Source of the DNA: Onchocerca lupi
Lineage: Eukaryota > Nematoda > Chromadorea > Rhabditida > Onchocercidae
Length of the DNA stretch: 64,000 nucleotides
Direction: 5' to 3'
Assembly: GCA_028564675.1 (NCBI GenBank)
Contig: JAOVVO010000117.1
Location: forward strand, 1-64,000
The translations under genes and the position numbers were made by a program. The notes beneath the pieces were generated by a model. That model had not been told where the DNA came from. It worked only from the letters and a program-made list of their open reading frames with translations, and did no database searches. Below, in pieces: positions 37,654 to 52,000 of this stretch; position 1 is the stretch's first letter, and every line of letters begins with the position of its first letter.

Positions 37654-38249
37654 TAAGTCAATATTTTCGCCCATTACTGATCGAAGAAACATTAAAATGT
37701 CAAATTTAGATTGCTTTTTAAAATATTGATTTAAAGTTAGTTTTCTGTCAATTAGTTTTCTATATAACGACTTCTTTCCATACTAAGTCTTCTTTTGTTT
37801 TCAAAATGAGCGTTAAGTAACATCATCAGCATAAGCAATAGGTATTTTTTCAGTATGAAAATATATAAAATACCATATAATGCCTCCATATTTGTTTCAT
37901 GAATCATCTTCCTGTAATCGTAATTAATGAAATATTCTTTTGCAACGGATTGGCTAAAGACGGAAATAAGGAAAAGGATATTATTTGCATTCAAGAGGCT
38001 TTACGGTTCATGATTTATGAGTTTTTTTTTCCAACTACTAGCAAATAATGCCTCATATCTTACATCAGATTTCTCGGATATTTGTTATTGCACATCTTCT
38101 TTAAACTTCGAATAAAAGTGTTTATTGTCCGTAACAGATCTTGAAAAAATCCAATTTGATAATAAGTATTTACATATACATTGCACTTAGAAATGAACAA
38201 ATCAAGTTGCAACACATGAAATATTAGACAACTATACAAGTGCTAACCG

Positions 38250-40477
38250 CTAGTAACAGATTGTCTGTGTGGTAATCATATTACCCGTTTTTTTCGTCAC
38301 CGTTTGACATCTTTGTCCTATAAATTTACCTTTTTATTTAAATAAAATTACAAAAGAATACATTAATTGAACAGTCAGCTCAAAAAAGGAGAATGATTTC
38401 AATAGTTTTCAAATGTTTAGCCATACAGGAAAAGTGAGCTTTATCTGCTCATACAAACATTAAATATATCAACTTTTTATACTGAAAACAGAATTCATAT
38501 TTGCCAGAATAATATCTTTTTTTTTTTTCAGTTATACGATAAAGTCTCCTTTCTCTAAGCCTCTCAGCTTTAGATCATTTTTCTCTTATCTCGAGAATTA
38601 GATGAAACAGATTCCAATCACACTGTTAAAAAAATACCTCCTTGATTTGTTTCTTTCATGTACACTGAGGCTGGATTTGAATGGAAACTTCCGAAATATG
38701 TATCACCAAATCCATCGAGATTGCCGGCACTTCCAAAATCACCGAATGATGAAAAGATATCGAAATCCTCCCAAAGATCATCAAATAAACTGTGACCTCG
38801 AGTTTTTTGCCAGTGAGCATCTTGATAACCTCTTCGGTGAATATTCATACCTAGAATATTTGCAGTGCAAATGAACACAAAACAAAAACTCCATATATAT
38901 TATATTTTAATCTAGCAGTTAAAAATACACAAAATAATCATGCGAAAAATTAATCAAAATTAGATAGCAAGCCATATTTGACTCTATGATACTACCAATA
39001 TAATATATTAATTTTAGGAAATTCTATTATATAGCAAGATTATACATCGGCATTTTATAAAATTTGTATTACCCACTGGAAGTATAAACTATAATGGATT
39101 ACTTGAAATGCTAAATCTCATTGGATTCACTTTAAAAATTATTTCTAGATTTCGAAAACACTGTAAAAGATAAATAATTTTTGTGGCAAATAATCATACT
39201 TTCTCGAAATTCACGCGTGAAAGCATCAAAATCAAAATTCTGCGCATGCTGTTGCTGCTGAGACCAATCACCCATATCATAGTTCCGTCGTTTTTGTTCA
39301 TCAGCGAGTACTTCATATGCTAAAATACTGCCGCAATAATTTGATAGTCAAGGAAAAAGAATGGGAATTATTTTAGCAATTCATACAATATCAATCCATA
39401 GTTTAACTAAAGAGTCGCGCCACAGGATTGTAAAACTACGACTAAGACGACTGTTGAACTATTGTTATCAATCCGTCTCTTTTTCTTTCACTATGATTGA
39501 CTGAGAAATGCTTCAACAATTCTTTTGTTCGCCAAATGATTCAATTAATAATAGGATTCCATATTTCACATGTTTGAGTTACTGGATAAATTACACATAA
39601 TGTTACATATTTTTGAAATTACGAAATAAATAAGATATTAATAGTAACAGCAAATAATTAAAGATAAATCATCAAATTTTGCAAATAATTCACAGAAATT
39701 GACATTAAATCCGTAAATATTTGCGCTCTACTCATCATTATGAATACAAAAAAAAAAAAACTTTATATTAAAGAAAAAATTTCTCTATTCTTTCGAATAT
39801 ATACATAAAACGTGCAATATAGTCGAAGTATCGCAAATATTTAATCAGTAACATTCTGAAGCTACGAAAAATTTTAAAAAAGTGGGAAAAAATTCTAAAA
39901 ATTTAACTAGATTATAGCAAAGATTAAAATTATATCAGAACATTCCAAATATCTACATCAATCATGTGAAGCTATAAAAACTCAATAAAATCAAACTTGA
40001 AAATTCAGTAAATGAAGCACAATGGAATGAAGTGAAACTCATAAGTTAAACTAGATATGGAATGAAATATGAAATAAGGCACAAGTGTTCATTTAGCTTG
40101 ATCAAGAATTATCTCAAAATATGCAAAGTCCAAAAAAAAAAAAAGAAAAAAAAAGAAAAAAAAATTAGATTCTAATTTTCATTAAATTAGAAGTACTAAA
40201 ATTCAATTAAATATGATATGATGATGGTGAGAGAAAAACAGATACCTTCAGCAATTTCTCGAAATTTTTCCTGTGCATTTGGATCGCTGTTCCGATCCGG
40301 ATGATATTTAAGGGCCAAATTCCGGAATGCTTTCTTGATTTGTGCTGTTGACGCGTCAGATTTAACACCTAACACGTCGTAGTAATTTCTTTTTGCAGCG
40401 TTAACAAATAATGTAAACAACTGCACAATGAATGCAATATCTATCAATCGCATCCTGTTTACACTCCAAATTAACAT
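38250..40477 (-). CDS. ER-lumenal DnaJ (HSP40) protein, DNAJB9/ERdj4 type
   Basis: J-domain co-chaperone that stimulates the ER Hsp70 (BiP). Four exons in transcript order: 40477-40246, 39319-39200, 38850-38638 and 38317-38250; 210 residues (human DNAJB9 has 223). Residues 1-28 form a signal peptide with the hydrophobic core IDIAFIVQLFTLFVNA. The J domain (about 30-97) begins RNYYDVLGVKSDASTAQIKK and carries the HPD motif at 59-61, then AYEVLADEQKRRNYD. A Gly/Phe/Asp-rich region follows (LWEDFDIFSSFGDFGSAGN). The C-terminal exon gives QRCQTVTKKTGNMITTQTIC, close to the Cys-containing end of ERdj4, so a role in ER-associated degradation or BiP-IRE1 control is likely by homology. A second in-frame ATG (40453) could also start the signal peptide. 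No KDEL-like tail, as in ERdj4. Convergent with cereblon. Confidence 0.9.
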
Positions 40478-42325
40478 AAAGATTTAAATTCCACGTTTCC
40501 TTCCCGAGATCTGTTACGCAACGTCAGCTTTGAAAAACATTAAAAAGAGGCTGGACGAATTGCAGAATACTTCGAAAGTGGGAAATCGCGACTCGGCCAT
40601 GTGTTCAAAATACATGGACTTTGCACTTCAATCATATCCGTAGTTGAATGGTTTTTGGTAAGCGATAGTGGTGTAAGTTATTTTATTGAAAATTTGAGAA
40701 AATATAAGGTAAAGAAGTACAAATATAGATAGAACAATGCAGTTATGATAGAATATAATTGGAATTATTGATGCAAATAATCGGAATTATAGAAATAAAT
40801 AATGGGAATTAAAAAATAAGATTAAATAATGAGAATTATGATTGTAAGAAACATGATATTTGGGTTAAATAGTAATTTGTATCATATTATCTGTAGCAAG
40901 AAATTTATTAATTGCATATATATTAAAATCTTGTAGGAAATTTAATTTGAATATTTCATTACGATAAAATGAGTGATATTTATTGAATAGTTGCAGTCCT
41001 AACTATTATTTGATCATTTATCATTTCTGCTATTTTCTTTCCTAGCAGTTTTCATTGATGAAAGATAAAGGCTGGCTGAATAAGTTTTGTCATATCACAA
41101 TTTATCTATGCTTTTAGAAATTCCAAATAATTCATGAAGATTATTATCATACTTTGATTGATAAAGATAATAATTCATTTCTTTACTCGTAAAATAAAAA
41201 TACTTTTCTTTTCTAAACATTAAAATATCTGTCGTTTTTTCAGTTTTTTTTTCTTGTTTTTTATATTTTCCATACTTCTTTAACTGTAAAAGCAAATAAG
41301 TAATTTTACGAGAAATTAAAATTTAAAAGTACATGCTAATGAAGCTAATGATATTCTTGAGTTAAATATATGCAATATAAGAAAAACAAAGTTTTATGAT
41401 TTTTCAATTGAATTTTATCAAATTTTAAGGTTTTTAAATTCAAATGTAATACATTTATAGTTCTGATTTTTTGTCACTTCGAATACTAAAATGGTGTAAA
41501 TATTACAGAATAAACCAACTTATTGATACAGCTGTTTCGTTTGTCCTGTAAATATACAGCAAGAATGACAGCAATCGAAAAAGTTAGGAATTTAATTTAT
41601 TTTGGTCTATTTTTTCTATCCAGGTCCAAGTGATTTTTTTTTCAAAATTCATCTTCGATGTTACGAGTAATAAACCAAAATTGAATTAAATATGACAGTT
41701 TTGTCAGTTCTGTCACTCTTTTTGATTTAGATGACAGAAGTAGATTTGTCTAAAAAATAAAATTTTACTACTCTATAGTTGTATTATATCATAAGAAATT
41801 AGTCTTAACACTTCAAAACTCAATTATTTTAGCTTTATCATACATGATCATTATCTAAAGCAATAGATCAAAATACGTTAATACTTAGATTGACATGATT
41901 ATTGCTTAATTCTTTGAAATAACGATTTTGAAATATCTGTATCAATGAAAAGAGCAAAACAAACTTCGATTACTTTTATTCCTTAAGTTACGTATATTTA
42001 TTCCTTTTATTTAATTTCTTTTTTTTTTAGTTTTTTTCTTCAAGCATTGAGATGTAATAATGATGTGAATCACTGAAAAATGCGTAAGTTCAAGAAATAA
42101 TGGAATAAATGAAAACGATCTTTTTTTTTTTTGAATTCGAATAAATATTTTTGTTCTATCAAATAAATAAGTAAGAGTATTTTGCAGGATTATTCTGATT
42201 TGAATAGAGCCGTTATTTCGGTATCAGTTAATCTTTTCTGAGTAACAAACGATGGTTTCCTCTTATGGAATTTTGTTTGAAATGGAAGATTTTATGAAAA
42301 GTGTGATTTAGAAAATGCAACTGCA
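40478..42325. promoter_or_regulatory. Divergent intergenic region
   Basis: Lies between the 5' ends of the DnaJ gene (minus) and the mitochondrial carrier (plus), so it should contain promoters for both. No ER-stress element or other motif could be asserted by eye. No coding exon was recognised; T/A-rich throughout. Confidence 0.35.
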
Positions 42326-45276
42326 ATGTCGCAATCCGAAGAGGTAAATTCTTTTTTGCAGCTTTGAAAAATTAACCGTTAGATAATTTTATGTGACATC
42401 TACCTTTTTTGTTTTAGTAGAAAATTTAATATTGATTTGTTGGGTTTTATCAGTTTATTAAGGAATGTCTTCAAAAGCTTAAGGATTATTTTATTCTGTT
42501 GTAAGCACAATAATAGTCAATAAAATGGACTATTGGATCAGTTCTTCCAAATGAAAAAATTGATTATTAAAATGAGTGTAGTAAATTGTTAGAAATGAAA
42601 ATGTTAGATTTAGTAATTTTTAGAAAAGAATATTCATATTTTAATGTTTAAATTCAATTATTGTGTGTGATTTTAGTAGTAATTATTCCTATTCATCTAA
42701 TCACTTTTATGAATTACTTATATTCTTAAGAAAATTATTGCAAATACGGAAAAATAAAAGTTAGATATGTACTTCTTGATGTGTGGAAGTGTAAAATTGA
42801 GTTTGGTATATTAATCAAAATCAGTCTTTAGTATTTTTCATCAAAAATTACAAATTTTTAGATGATACTTTGTTACTTTCGCCTTTGATTCTCATTAATC
42901 AACTTTTTTTTTTTTTGCATTCTCAGGTAAATCGATCAGGTCGATCAATATTTGCGTCATTGGCAGCTGGAGCATGCGCTGGTGCCGTAGCCAAAACTAC
43001 TATTGCACCGCTTGATCGTACAAAGATTAATTTTCAAAGTAATTTTTTATCTTGTTTCATATCGAAAGTCTGTTTAAAGAATTCAAACATATTAGGGATA
43101 ATTTCTTTTTTTTTTTTCGATTTCTTCCGAAGTGACACCAGAAGTGCGATATTTACTTTAGTTTCTGGGAATGCTCACTATTCAATGAAATCAGCTTTTA
43201 ATTTTATTAAAAATACATACGAAACAACTGGTCTAATTTCTCTATGGCGTGGCAATTCGGCAATGATGGTACGCATTGTTCCGTATGCAGTAATTCAATT
43301 TGGTGCTCATGAAGAGATCAAACACATGCTACGGGTTGATAAAGATGGGTAACAGTTTTCTGATCTGTTCCGGTGATAAGTATTGACGATATCTTTTGTA
43401 ATATTTCATTTTGTTTGAATTGCCTCAAAGTTTTATGCATCAGGTTTTGTTTATAGTATATCATTTAGGCCTTCGGAAAAATTCTACTTAATCTGCTTTG
43501 TAATTCATCTTACGGACTTATCACTTTCAGCATTCTTTAAATTTAATATTATTCTTTCATTTTATTATGGAGAATTTCAGGAATGTGTTTGCTTTGCTGT
43601 TTGATCTTTGTCAAAAAGATGTAAAATTTCATATATAGGAGATTTCATTTATCATGATAAAATGAGATTTGAAATTGCGATTAACTTCTGGTCATTCAGA
43701 AAGAGAACTCCAATAAAGCGTTACGTTGCGGGATCCTTAGCAGGAGTGGTTGGAACAATATGTACATATCCACTAGATACAGCTAAAGCACGTTTAGCTA
43801 CATCAACTGCTGATGAATATAGTTCTTTATTAGCTGTTTTCATCAAAGATTATCAAAGATATGGTATCAGGTATGTGATTTACAAATAATTATGCCATTT
43901 CTTTTAAGTATTACACTCGAATTCATCTGATTTATACATCATTATGTGATACTAGTTAATGTACGCACGAATTATCCTTTGGAACACATGATTAAATGTA
44001 ATTAAAGAAATTATCAATAATATCAGCAAAAAAAGAAAAAAAAAAAACGATATACTTGTAGTTGCGGAATGATATGCTATGTAATAGCTTAATAATTTGC
44101 GGATATTTTATTTGCAGAACGTTTTACAACGGTTTACTTCCAGCCTTGTTGGGAGTTATACCTTACGCTGGAGCCAGTTTCTTTATTTTCGAAACACTCA
44201 AATTATTTTATTTCGGTGAGTTTTTCAATTAAATTTTATTTTATATCCAGTTCTTTCATTGCTTTTCTATAAGAGCAAAGAGAAAAAAAAATCAATGATG
44301 ATATTGGTAGTTGAATCTGATTTCAAATTTCGAACATTTATCTGTCCAAAATATTATTTATTGCTTTTTTTATAGCAGTTGTGAAAAATGGATATCTAAA
44401 ATAAATTTAGCAATCAATATTATTCTCAATGTGATAATATTGATTACTCAACGAATAAGCAAGACATGTAGATCATACTGAAAACTCAGTTGAATAACCA
44501 AATAAAGTATTGAAATTTAATAAGAAAGTGGTATGAAAACTGTTATGTTTTTCTTTCTATTCGTTTTATTTTCTATAAATTTTTTCAGATGATTTGTCAA
44601 AATATTATCCTTTCGAAATGAAATTCTCAGCAAATTGAAAAGTGTAATTTTATTATAGAAAAAACGAACAAGGAAGTGCCATCTATGTATCGCCTTCTAT
44701 TTGGTGGTTTTGCTGGTTTGGTTGGTCAATCCTCATCCTATCCATTCGATATTGTGCGACGTCGCATGCAGACACTCCGTATTCCTAATGGGCATAATGT
44801 CTTCTATTGTCTCTATATAATCGGAAAGACTGAAGGTATCAAAAATGGTCTTTATAAAGGTCTCAGTTTAAATTGGATCAAGGTAAGTCCTAATTTAATT
44901 GGCACTGTTGATTAAATTGATTCACCAATCAGCCGAGGGTTTGGTCTGTCTGCCTTATACCGATTCTTTTAGCTGTCCTTGTGACAATATTTCTGCTTTC
45001 CGAATCTTATATATTATTCATGATAAAAAATTGAATTAAGAAGATTGATCGTTTCTTCAGTTAAAAAAGTACATTGGAAAGTTAAGTTTTTGACACAGAG
45101 TAAGAAAACAATTCTATAAAAGCTGCGATTATATAAGAAAACTCAAATATTGAAAATCAAAATTATAAAGTTAAAAATTAGAAATTATATTGTTTCAGGG
45201 ACCGATTGCAGTTGGTATTAGTTTTACAGTTTATGACTATGCTTATATGTACATCAATTTACTATTGAAAACTTGA
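42326..45276 (+). CDS. Mitochondrial carrier, SLC25A42 (CoA transporter) type
   Basis: Inner-membrane carrier expected to exchange coenzyme A and adenine nucleotides into the matrix. Seven exons: 42326-42343, 42927-43038, 43162-43348, 43700-43870, 44118-44215, 44659-44882 and 45199-45276; 295 residues (human 318). Three mitochondrial-carrier repeats are visible, with signatures PLDRTK (34-39), PLDTAK and PFDIVR; the third has Phe in place of the usual Leu. Each is followed by its GLYKG-like partner: SLWRGNSAMMVRIVPYAVIQ, TFYNGLLPALLGVIPYAGAS and GLYKGLSLNWIKGPIAVGIS. The last stretch and RRRMQTLRIPNG match SLC25A42 better than other ADP/CoA carriers I can recall. The first exon codes only MSQSEE and is the least certain part: an out-of-frame ATG lies 11 bases upstream of the chosen start. 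Confidence 0.88.
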
Positions 45277-46373
45277 TGAAATTTCGAAGCGATAGTAATT
45301 AGAAATTTGAATGGAATTTTAGAATCACATATTTCTCAGATAATTGAATTAAGACGTGATAAATGCTTATGTGCTTTGCATGCTTGATTTCTTTTTTTTA
45401 CATATTGTCAAAGAATAACTTATTCTAGGTCATAAAATTTGAAAAGCTTATAAATTTCAAGTTGTAAAATTGTTTATTTCCCAAATAAATTACGAAATTA
45501 AAATTCGTTTTTGTTATAGTTGAAGTAATTTATTGATTTTTTTATTTCATTCTGAAGTTGTTCAGTGCAGTTGTAATGATCTTATGCAATTTTTTATTGC
45601 AATTCTGATAATTTTAATATATTACTTTGCTGATACTGCTGTAGCAATACATTGAAATGATAATCCGTCCATGAGTTTATTTCCTTGAGTTCATAGATGC
45701 AAAGCATGAAACTGTTTCGTTTAGCTCATCTATTCTCAACTTATAGATCATTTTTATTATCTAACGCCTTTTCAGCGTCTAGATTTGAATTGGATTTGAA
45801 AATTCACAAATCATATAAAAATCGTCTTTTTTTTAAACTAATGGAAAGGTGCAGAATTCCAATTTGAATACATTTCTATCTGGTTTTATGAATTCGAGTA
45901 GATTTTTTAGAAGTTTATACTGCATTATATTGCTCAATTTTTTCACCGTTTCTATTTGTTCCAATATTATGAAGTCATCAGTTTATTTTTTCTTGCAATA
46001 TTGCAATTTTGCGTTTTGTAAACTTTTATCTAAGAATTAGCATTTATTCTGTAAGTTCTAGTGTAAAAAATATACTGTATTATCATATGATAATATCCAC
46101 TCATTTATGGTCGTACAATTTTCCACTAGGTAATGATGTTATTTAAATTTAATAGAATTTGTTTCTGAGAATACATCCAGCAGTTTTTCTTTTCTATCAT
46201 ATAACTATCAGCTTACGCGTATTAACTTATTAATAGATTTTATTCGGAATGTAATCTTAAAAAATTATACAGTAATATAGATCTGTTGAGACTGTGATTA
46301 TAATGATCAAAAATTGAATAAGAAAAAAATAATTTTAGAGCAAAAATTCTTATCCATATGTATATTTTTTAAA

Positions 46374-46460
46374 TACCTTTCAGTCTGTTTGGCCTCTCAC
46401 ATTTTAAAAAAAAAAATTTGCCTTTCAATCTGATTGGCCTGTCACATTTTTTTAATTAAT
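46374..46460. repeat. Tandem duplication, about 50-base unit
   Basis: CCTTTCAGTCTGTTTGGCCT and then CTCACATTTT is repeated as CCTTTCAATCTGATTGGCCT and then GTCACATTTT. The motif TGACAGGCCAAAT at 46497-46509 is its inverted echo. Confidence 0.7.
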
Positions 46461-48916
46461 TTTTTACCAGTTTATTTAAATTTTATTAAAAATTCATGAC
46501 AGGCCAAATATTTTTTTTGGATTTCAAAAATTTAAAATTGGCAAATTTTTTTTCAACTTACAAAAAAAAAAAAAAGAAATTCTCGAAGTTGGCTTGTAGC
46601 AATTTTTACCAAGTTTTTCATAGTTATAATTAGAAATCATCTCTCAGAATATAATAGAATCATCTTTCATAGTTATAATAGAATTATCTCTCAGGATATT
46701 CTTCATTTCATTTCTTCTACATCTATGACAGTGTATTTTTTAACAGTAATGAATCTAATTATAATGATGTCTGCCATTTGAATAATTTTATAAGTTAATA
46801 ATGAAGTAGCAGTATCCTGGCTTAAAATAGCAAAATATAGTTATAATAAATAATCTTTAGTCTTCCCGTTTCATTGAGTTAATAGAAATCCAATAAAATA
46901 ATAACATATTAGAGAAAAGTTATTTCTCATAATAAATAATAATTTTTTTTTCCAGTACAAATGCTTCATTTATATTTATATAACTATTGTATGAATTCTT
47001 ATCATATTGATATATTATGAAGTTGTATTTTAATATCATGAATTCGTGATATTTTCTTTTTTTTTCCTTGCTGAATAAGTGCAATTGATTATTTTTGAAA
47101 TAACACTCTCTCAAAATTGTTATAAATGCATTAAAGTTGCTAAATATTTGCATGATTTGAATTCATGCATAAAATTATGAATGCTAATGTATGAATCAAA
47201 TCGATCAAAGTTCCAGCCTTAATTTATTGTATTTATTTCAAGTGATGAGAAAAGCAAAAATAACAACAATAAACCATGGGCATGGAATTGATTGTTTGAA
47301 CATTTAAAATTTTGAAATATCAAACGATAATTGAAAATGAGAATTCTTCTTCTAATTTTTCTTTTTTTTTTTTTTTTTTTATTCAATTTTCGGGATTTTA
47401 TTTTGAATTTTAACCGGCTGTTATTCGAAAAGGAAAACGAATGAAGAAACTATGTAAATATTGCTAGTGATTTATCCAATTTGCAAAATAATCGTTTGAT
47501 TAATCGTTAACATTTAGTGATTAGTAGTTACAAGTAAATTATTCATAATTGGGTTATCAGACCATGAAATTTGGATTTCACATGATTTGTCTTTTAAATG
47601 CATTGATTATTACACATCTTTTATTTCATGTAAATTGTTAGAAGTTGCAATTCAATTTCTACTACAGAAATGTTGCTTATTGCACCTGTTATTATAATTA
47701 ATCTGAAAATCATTAATGATCAATTAATTTTTAGATTTGATCTGTTTTTTATCAGGATTATTAAAGTAATATTTGTCGTCGATGTATGTGCAGCACTAAT
47801 TAATTATTGACCATTAGTTAATTAATCATTAATCATTCAAACAAGCTAAAACTATGTAACTTATACTATGTAACCTATCCAGAATTATTTTTATAAATCT
47901 ACATTGACTAATATTAATTAGTACTGTCTGAAAAAAAATAATTTTTGGTTACTTTTATTTCAAAAATATATTGAAACAATGCTGATTAATATAGCATAAA
48001 GTTATTAATGTTTTTTCAGCATTGCTATGACGTATTGAATTAGTCAATGACCAGTTGAAGTTTATGGAAAAACAAATTTTTTCTTCTAAAAATTTGATTT
48101 ATTTAAATACAAATGACTTCTGATTACCATTTATTTGTAAATCAATTTTATAGAATGATTGTTTGTAAGCAATTAGCACTTTTGCAAAGTTTTAATGAAT
48201 AAATTAATTGGCAAGCAATCAATCAATTTCCGTTTTAATTTGCACTTTATATAAAGATTTGAAACAATCCTTCCTATACCTCTTAACCTTATGATCCTTG
48301 GTAAGATTGCTTTTTACTAATCGAGGAAAGAATAAAAGATTATCTATGAAAGTGTTGAATTGTTTTGTTTCAAATTTGGCGCTGGAATAGTGAATTTCAT
48401 TGTGACATCGGCAAAGTTATTTCACTATATTATGTTGCAAATTTAACTGATTGATCTCCTTGAGTGGATTGGTGAAGGTCTGTTTATTGGTACTTTTTTT
48501 TGTTAGGTTATTTTTTTTTTGCTGGAACGATGGGGTGTTTTTAGATTTATATTTGGAAATCCTTTTTCGGATATTTATATTTTGTTTGGAATAGCTTTAT
48601 TACTGAAGTTTTGTAATCACAAGAAATCACCATATGTTCACATTTTAATTTTTTTTTATTTGAACTATGAAAATGGTTTTGGTACTTCAAATTAGGTTCA
48701 GATGTTAAGACTATGTAATGGTAATATCTTTAACATGAAGTTATTGATTTAGTTCTGGAAATTTTCAATAAATTTTGAAAAAGAAGTAAAAAACTGGAAA
48801 AAATTCGGGTAATCGATAAATAAATCATTTTAGTTGCTCTTCCAATTTATTTATTAAATAATTTCAACAACTAATGGAAGTATTTAAGTTTCATTTGATT
48901 TGCTTAATATTATAAT

Positions 48917-48985
48917 AATCTGATATAGATGACTTTTGTAATTATGAATAATCTGATATAGATGAATTTTGTATTTATATTTCAG
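48917..48985. repeat. Tandem duplication upstream of PWWP gene
   Basis: AATCTGATATAGATGA followed by TTTTGTA occurs twice, 34 bases apart, ending just before TTTCAGGATC. Confidence 0.7.
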
Positions 48986-49062
48986 GATCAAAAATTATTT
49001 TCATCCAATCAACATCTATAGAACTGGAAACTTTCAAACGTTAAAATAACGATAACAATAGA

Positions 49063-52000
49063 ATGGGACGACGACCTGTGAGAAATTCAGCACCAACGAG
49101 TAAGCTTTCTTTTGTCCGTATTGTTTGGTTATATCAATGTTTTCTGTGAATCATTACTAAATTATTGATTTACTTTCAATTTCAAAAATATATACTTCCT
49201 AATATTTTCAACAACAAAAAATTTGGTAAGAAATAATAATTTATCATTTGAAAAAGTCCTCTATACATTTTCTTTACTTAACTCCAATACTTTATAATGT
49301 ACAGCATTTTGGCCTGTTTTTTTTTCAAAAAAAAAAAATCGACGATCGGTTACTGATGAAGGAGATTGATTAGATATTGCCTTATGATTAAATATTGCTT
49401 TAAGTATTGATTAGATATTGCCTTATGATTGATTATTGATATATATATATATATATATATATTGCCTTACATACTGTTTCTGTAACTTAGGTACCTTTCA
49501 TTGAAACATTCTGATCTGTTCACATTGGTCGGGTTCTGAATTATGTCACATATTTTATTGTCATAATATAAGTGTTTTTATGTGTGTGTGTATGCATCTA
49601 TATATGTGACAAACAATTCAATTTCTGGTATGTGTAGTCCTTCAATTTTGGTGCATTGTCATCATAGCTATTTAAGTAAGCAATGCAGGATATTGTGATG
49701 ATATAAATCACGGCTTAGTTTACTGGCATCGATGATATGTATCACGATTTAGTTCGTTGTTATCAAGTACGACTAGAATAATGAACATTACTTTTGATGA
49801 GCATTGAAGATAGATCATTTTTCGGAAAAGCCTTCATTTTGATCGGTGAAAATTTAAATTGATAGCTTTCTTTTTTCAGCTGATTTAAAAGCTGGCGATG
49901 TAGTTTGGGCTCCATATCGACGTTTTCCAGAATGGCCAGCATTGGTATGTTTTTGTTGTGCTGCTGATATTGATAAAATGATTTATTCTTTCGTTAAATA
50001 AATTTCTTCTTTATTTCTGATGTTCAAAAATAGTATTCAATAGAATATTGAAAATAGAATTCGATCGGTAGCAAATTTCAGGTTCGTTGCGTCTATCCAA
50101 AAAAAGTCACTTATACGTTTTTGCCAATTGACGAAAGTTCAAATTTGAAATCGTCAATTTTCAGCTGTCCGCCCCAAAAGCTTCGACTTTTAACTGGCAA
50201 TGAACCTGTTAGTTTTCTTTTTAAATTATCAAATTTATAATCTGTTTGAAATTCATAATTTCTGTTGATATCATCTTTATCTATTATAGTTACCAGCTGG
50301 AGCGAAAAATGACATGAAGGAAGCCTACAAGGCAGCACTTGAAATATTAAAAAAAAGCGGACTTTTAAGTGCAGATCATCAGATGTCAGGTGCAGTCTTT
50401 AAATCAAATTTAGTTTGAAGTTTTTAGGGAATAAAAGAATTAGAGTATTTTTGAAAATTCGAAAAAGTTTTTTTTTTTTTTTGATCTTGCGAATGCAGTG
50501 TTTAAAAAAAAATAATAATTATAACTGTCACTCTGATATAAAAAAATATTAACATGAACTGAGGTTCATATCTCGAAATATGTTACTTGATAGGCAGTAA
50601 TTGATCCTTCAAATAAAAGATGAAGTAGAAGTTTATCGGTGTCGAGTAAATAAAGATTTGTCTGAAGAACAGAGGCATTCAAGGAAATGGACTTTTAGCC
50701 AAAACATTTCCTTAACCCAAAAATACTTTATCATTGCTAATAATCATCAATTCTCTAGAAGAATTATCAACGTTTAAAGCAAGCGAAATCAATAAGCAAA
50801 GCGTTCTGGGTGATCTTGTGAGGAAGACTAAGAAAGACAGTGATGCAGCAAGTAGTGGTGATACAGCAAGCAATGCAAGCGCACCGCACGTTTGGGGTAT
50901 TGGTGAAGTTGTCTGGCTCAGTATGCCAAATCATTCAGAATGGCCAGTTGTGGTAAGTTTTGATGAAATTGAATGAATAATGAAGAAAAAATTTATCGCA
51001 ATTAGTACCTATTCTAATCAAATTATTCAGATTCTATTGAAATCTGTTAATTACTTTTCTTAAAATTGTTTATGTTAATAAGATTTATGTAATACTGAAA
51101 TTGATTTACTATTCAAAATTTGCTTAAAATATGAGGTTAACCTTTCCAAAAACATGAAGAATGCAGTCCTTGTTTTCACCTCTTGAATAGTAATGTTTAG
51201 AATGGATTTGTTCTTAATGGTTACTGAACATTAATCAATATGCAACTTCTCTGAAGTTATTATATAGATTGTTTACAAAAAGATTTTCCTTGGATAAGCC
51301 AGAACAGAATTTTAATTTATATGAAATCATTAGCCATTTGCATTTTGCCTACTGGTATTCTTACATAAATAGTGATATGGTTATGAAAGCAAAATAAAAT
51401 GGATTTCAGATCCGTGAACTGAAGAAAAAATTTGCAATGGTAGATGCCTTTCCGCTCAAATTTAATTGTAAACCTGAACGTTACCCATTGAGTGCTTGTC
51501 AGAAATTTGAATTAACAGGCAAAAATCTGGAAGCTGCCATCAGAAAGGTTTTTTTTTTTCCTTAACATTAGTTTTTTTATTCGTTAGGCAAGCGATAGTT
51601 TATTGAGTTTGTATTTTTAAAAATTACTCTAAATATGCATCATATTATCATATACTTTAGGTGATATTTCTCCGAAACTCTAAAATACATTACATTGTAG
51701 CAATATCTTATACAAATAGTATAATTTCTAGATACAATAGAAAAATTGAAACAATAACAAATACGTGTATGGCTATGTGTGTTGCTATTATAACATAAAG
51801 CAAAATATTGAAGAAATTTAAATTTAGAAATTAGAGAAATGCAGGCTTTCCGACTCTCTCAATTAGCCTCACGGTACTACGATTGCTATTACTGTTGCAG
51901 TTTATTGTTTCCACTTATACCTTTTAACCTCTGTACCATATTCTTCAATATTTTGCTTTTATTTATCAGTTGAATCCTTCTTGTACTTTTCAATCTCTAT

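Larger units (their letters stand above)
35685..38249. other. Intergenic region between convergent genes
   Basis: Lies between the 3' ends of cereblon (plus) and the DnaJ gene (minus). No exon was recognised. It contains a duplicated motif near 36259-36335 (CTTTCTCTTCTAAGTCTTT and TACTCTTCTCTAAGACTTTC), the large foldback at 36580-37350 and a short tandem repeat at 37578-37653. Confidence 0.55.
45277..49062. other. Intergenic AT-rich sequence
   Basis: No exon was recognised. It holds a duplicated segment at 46374-46460 whose GGCCTGTCA core recurs inverted near 46497, a duplicated TCATAGTTATAAT block near 46617-46700, and a tandem duplication at 48917-48985. A TTTCAG at 48981-48986 may be the trans-splice acceptor of the downstream gene. 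Confidence 0.5.
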
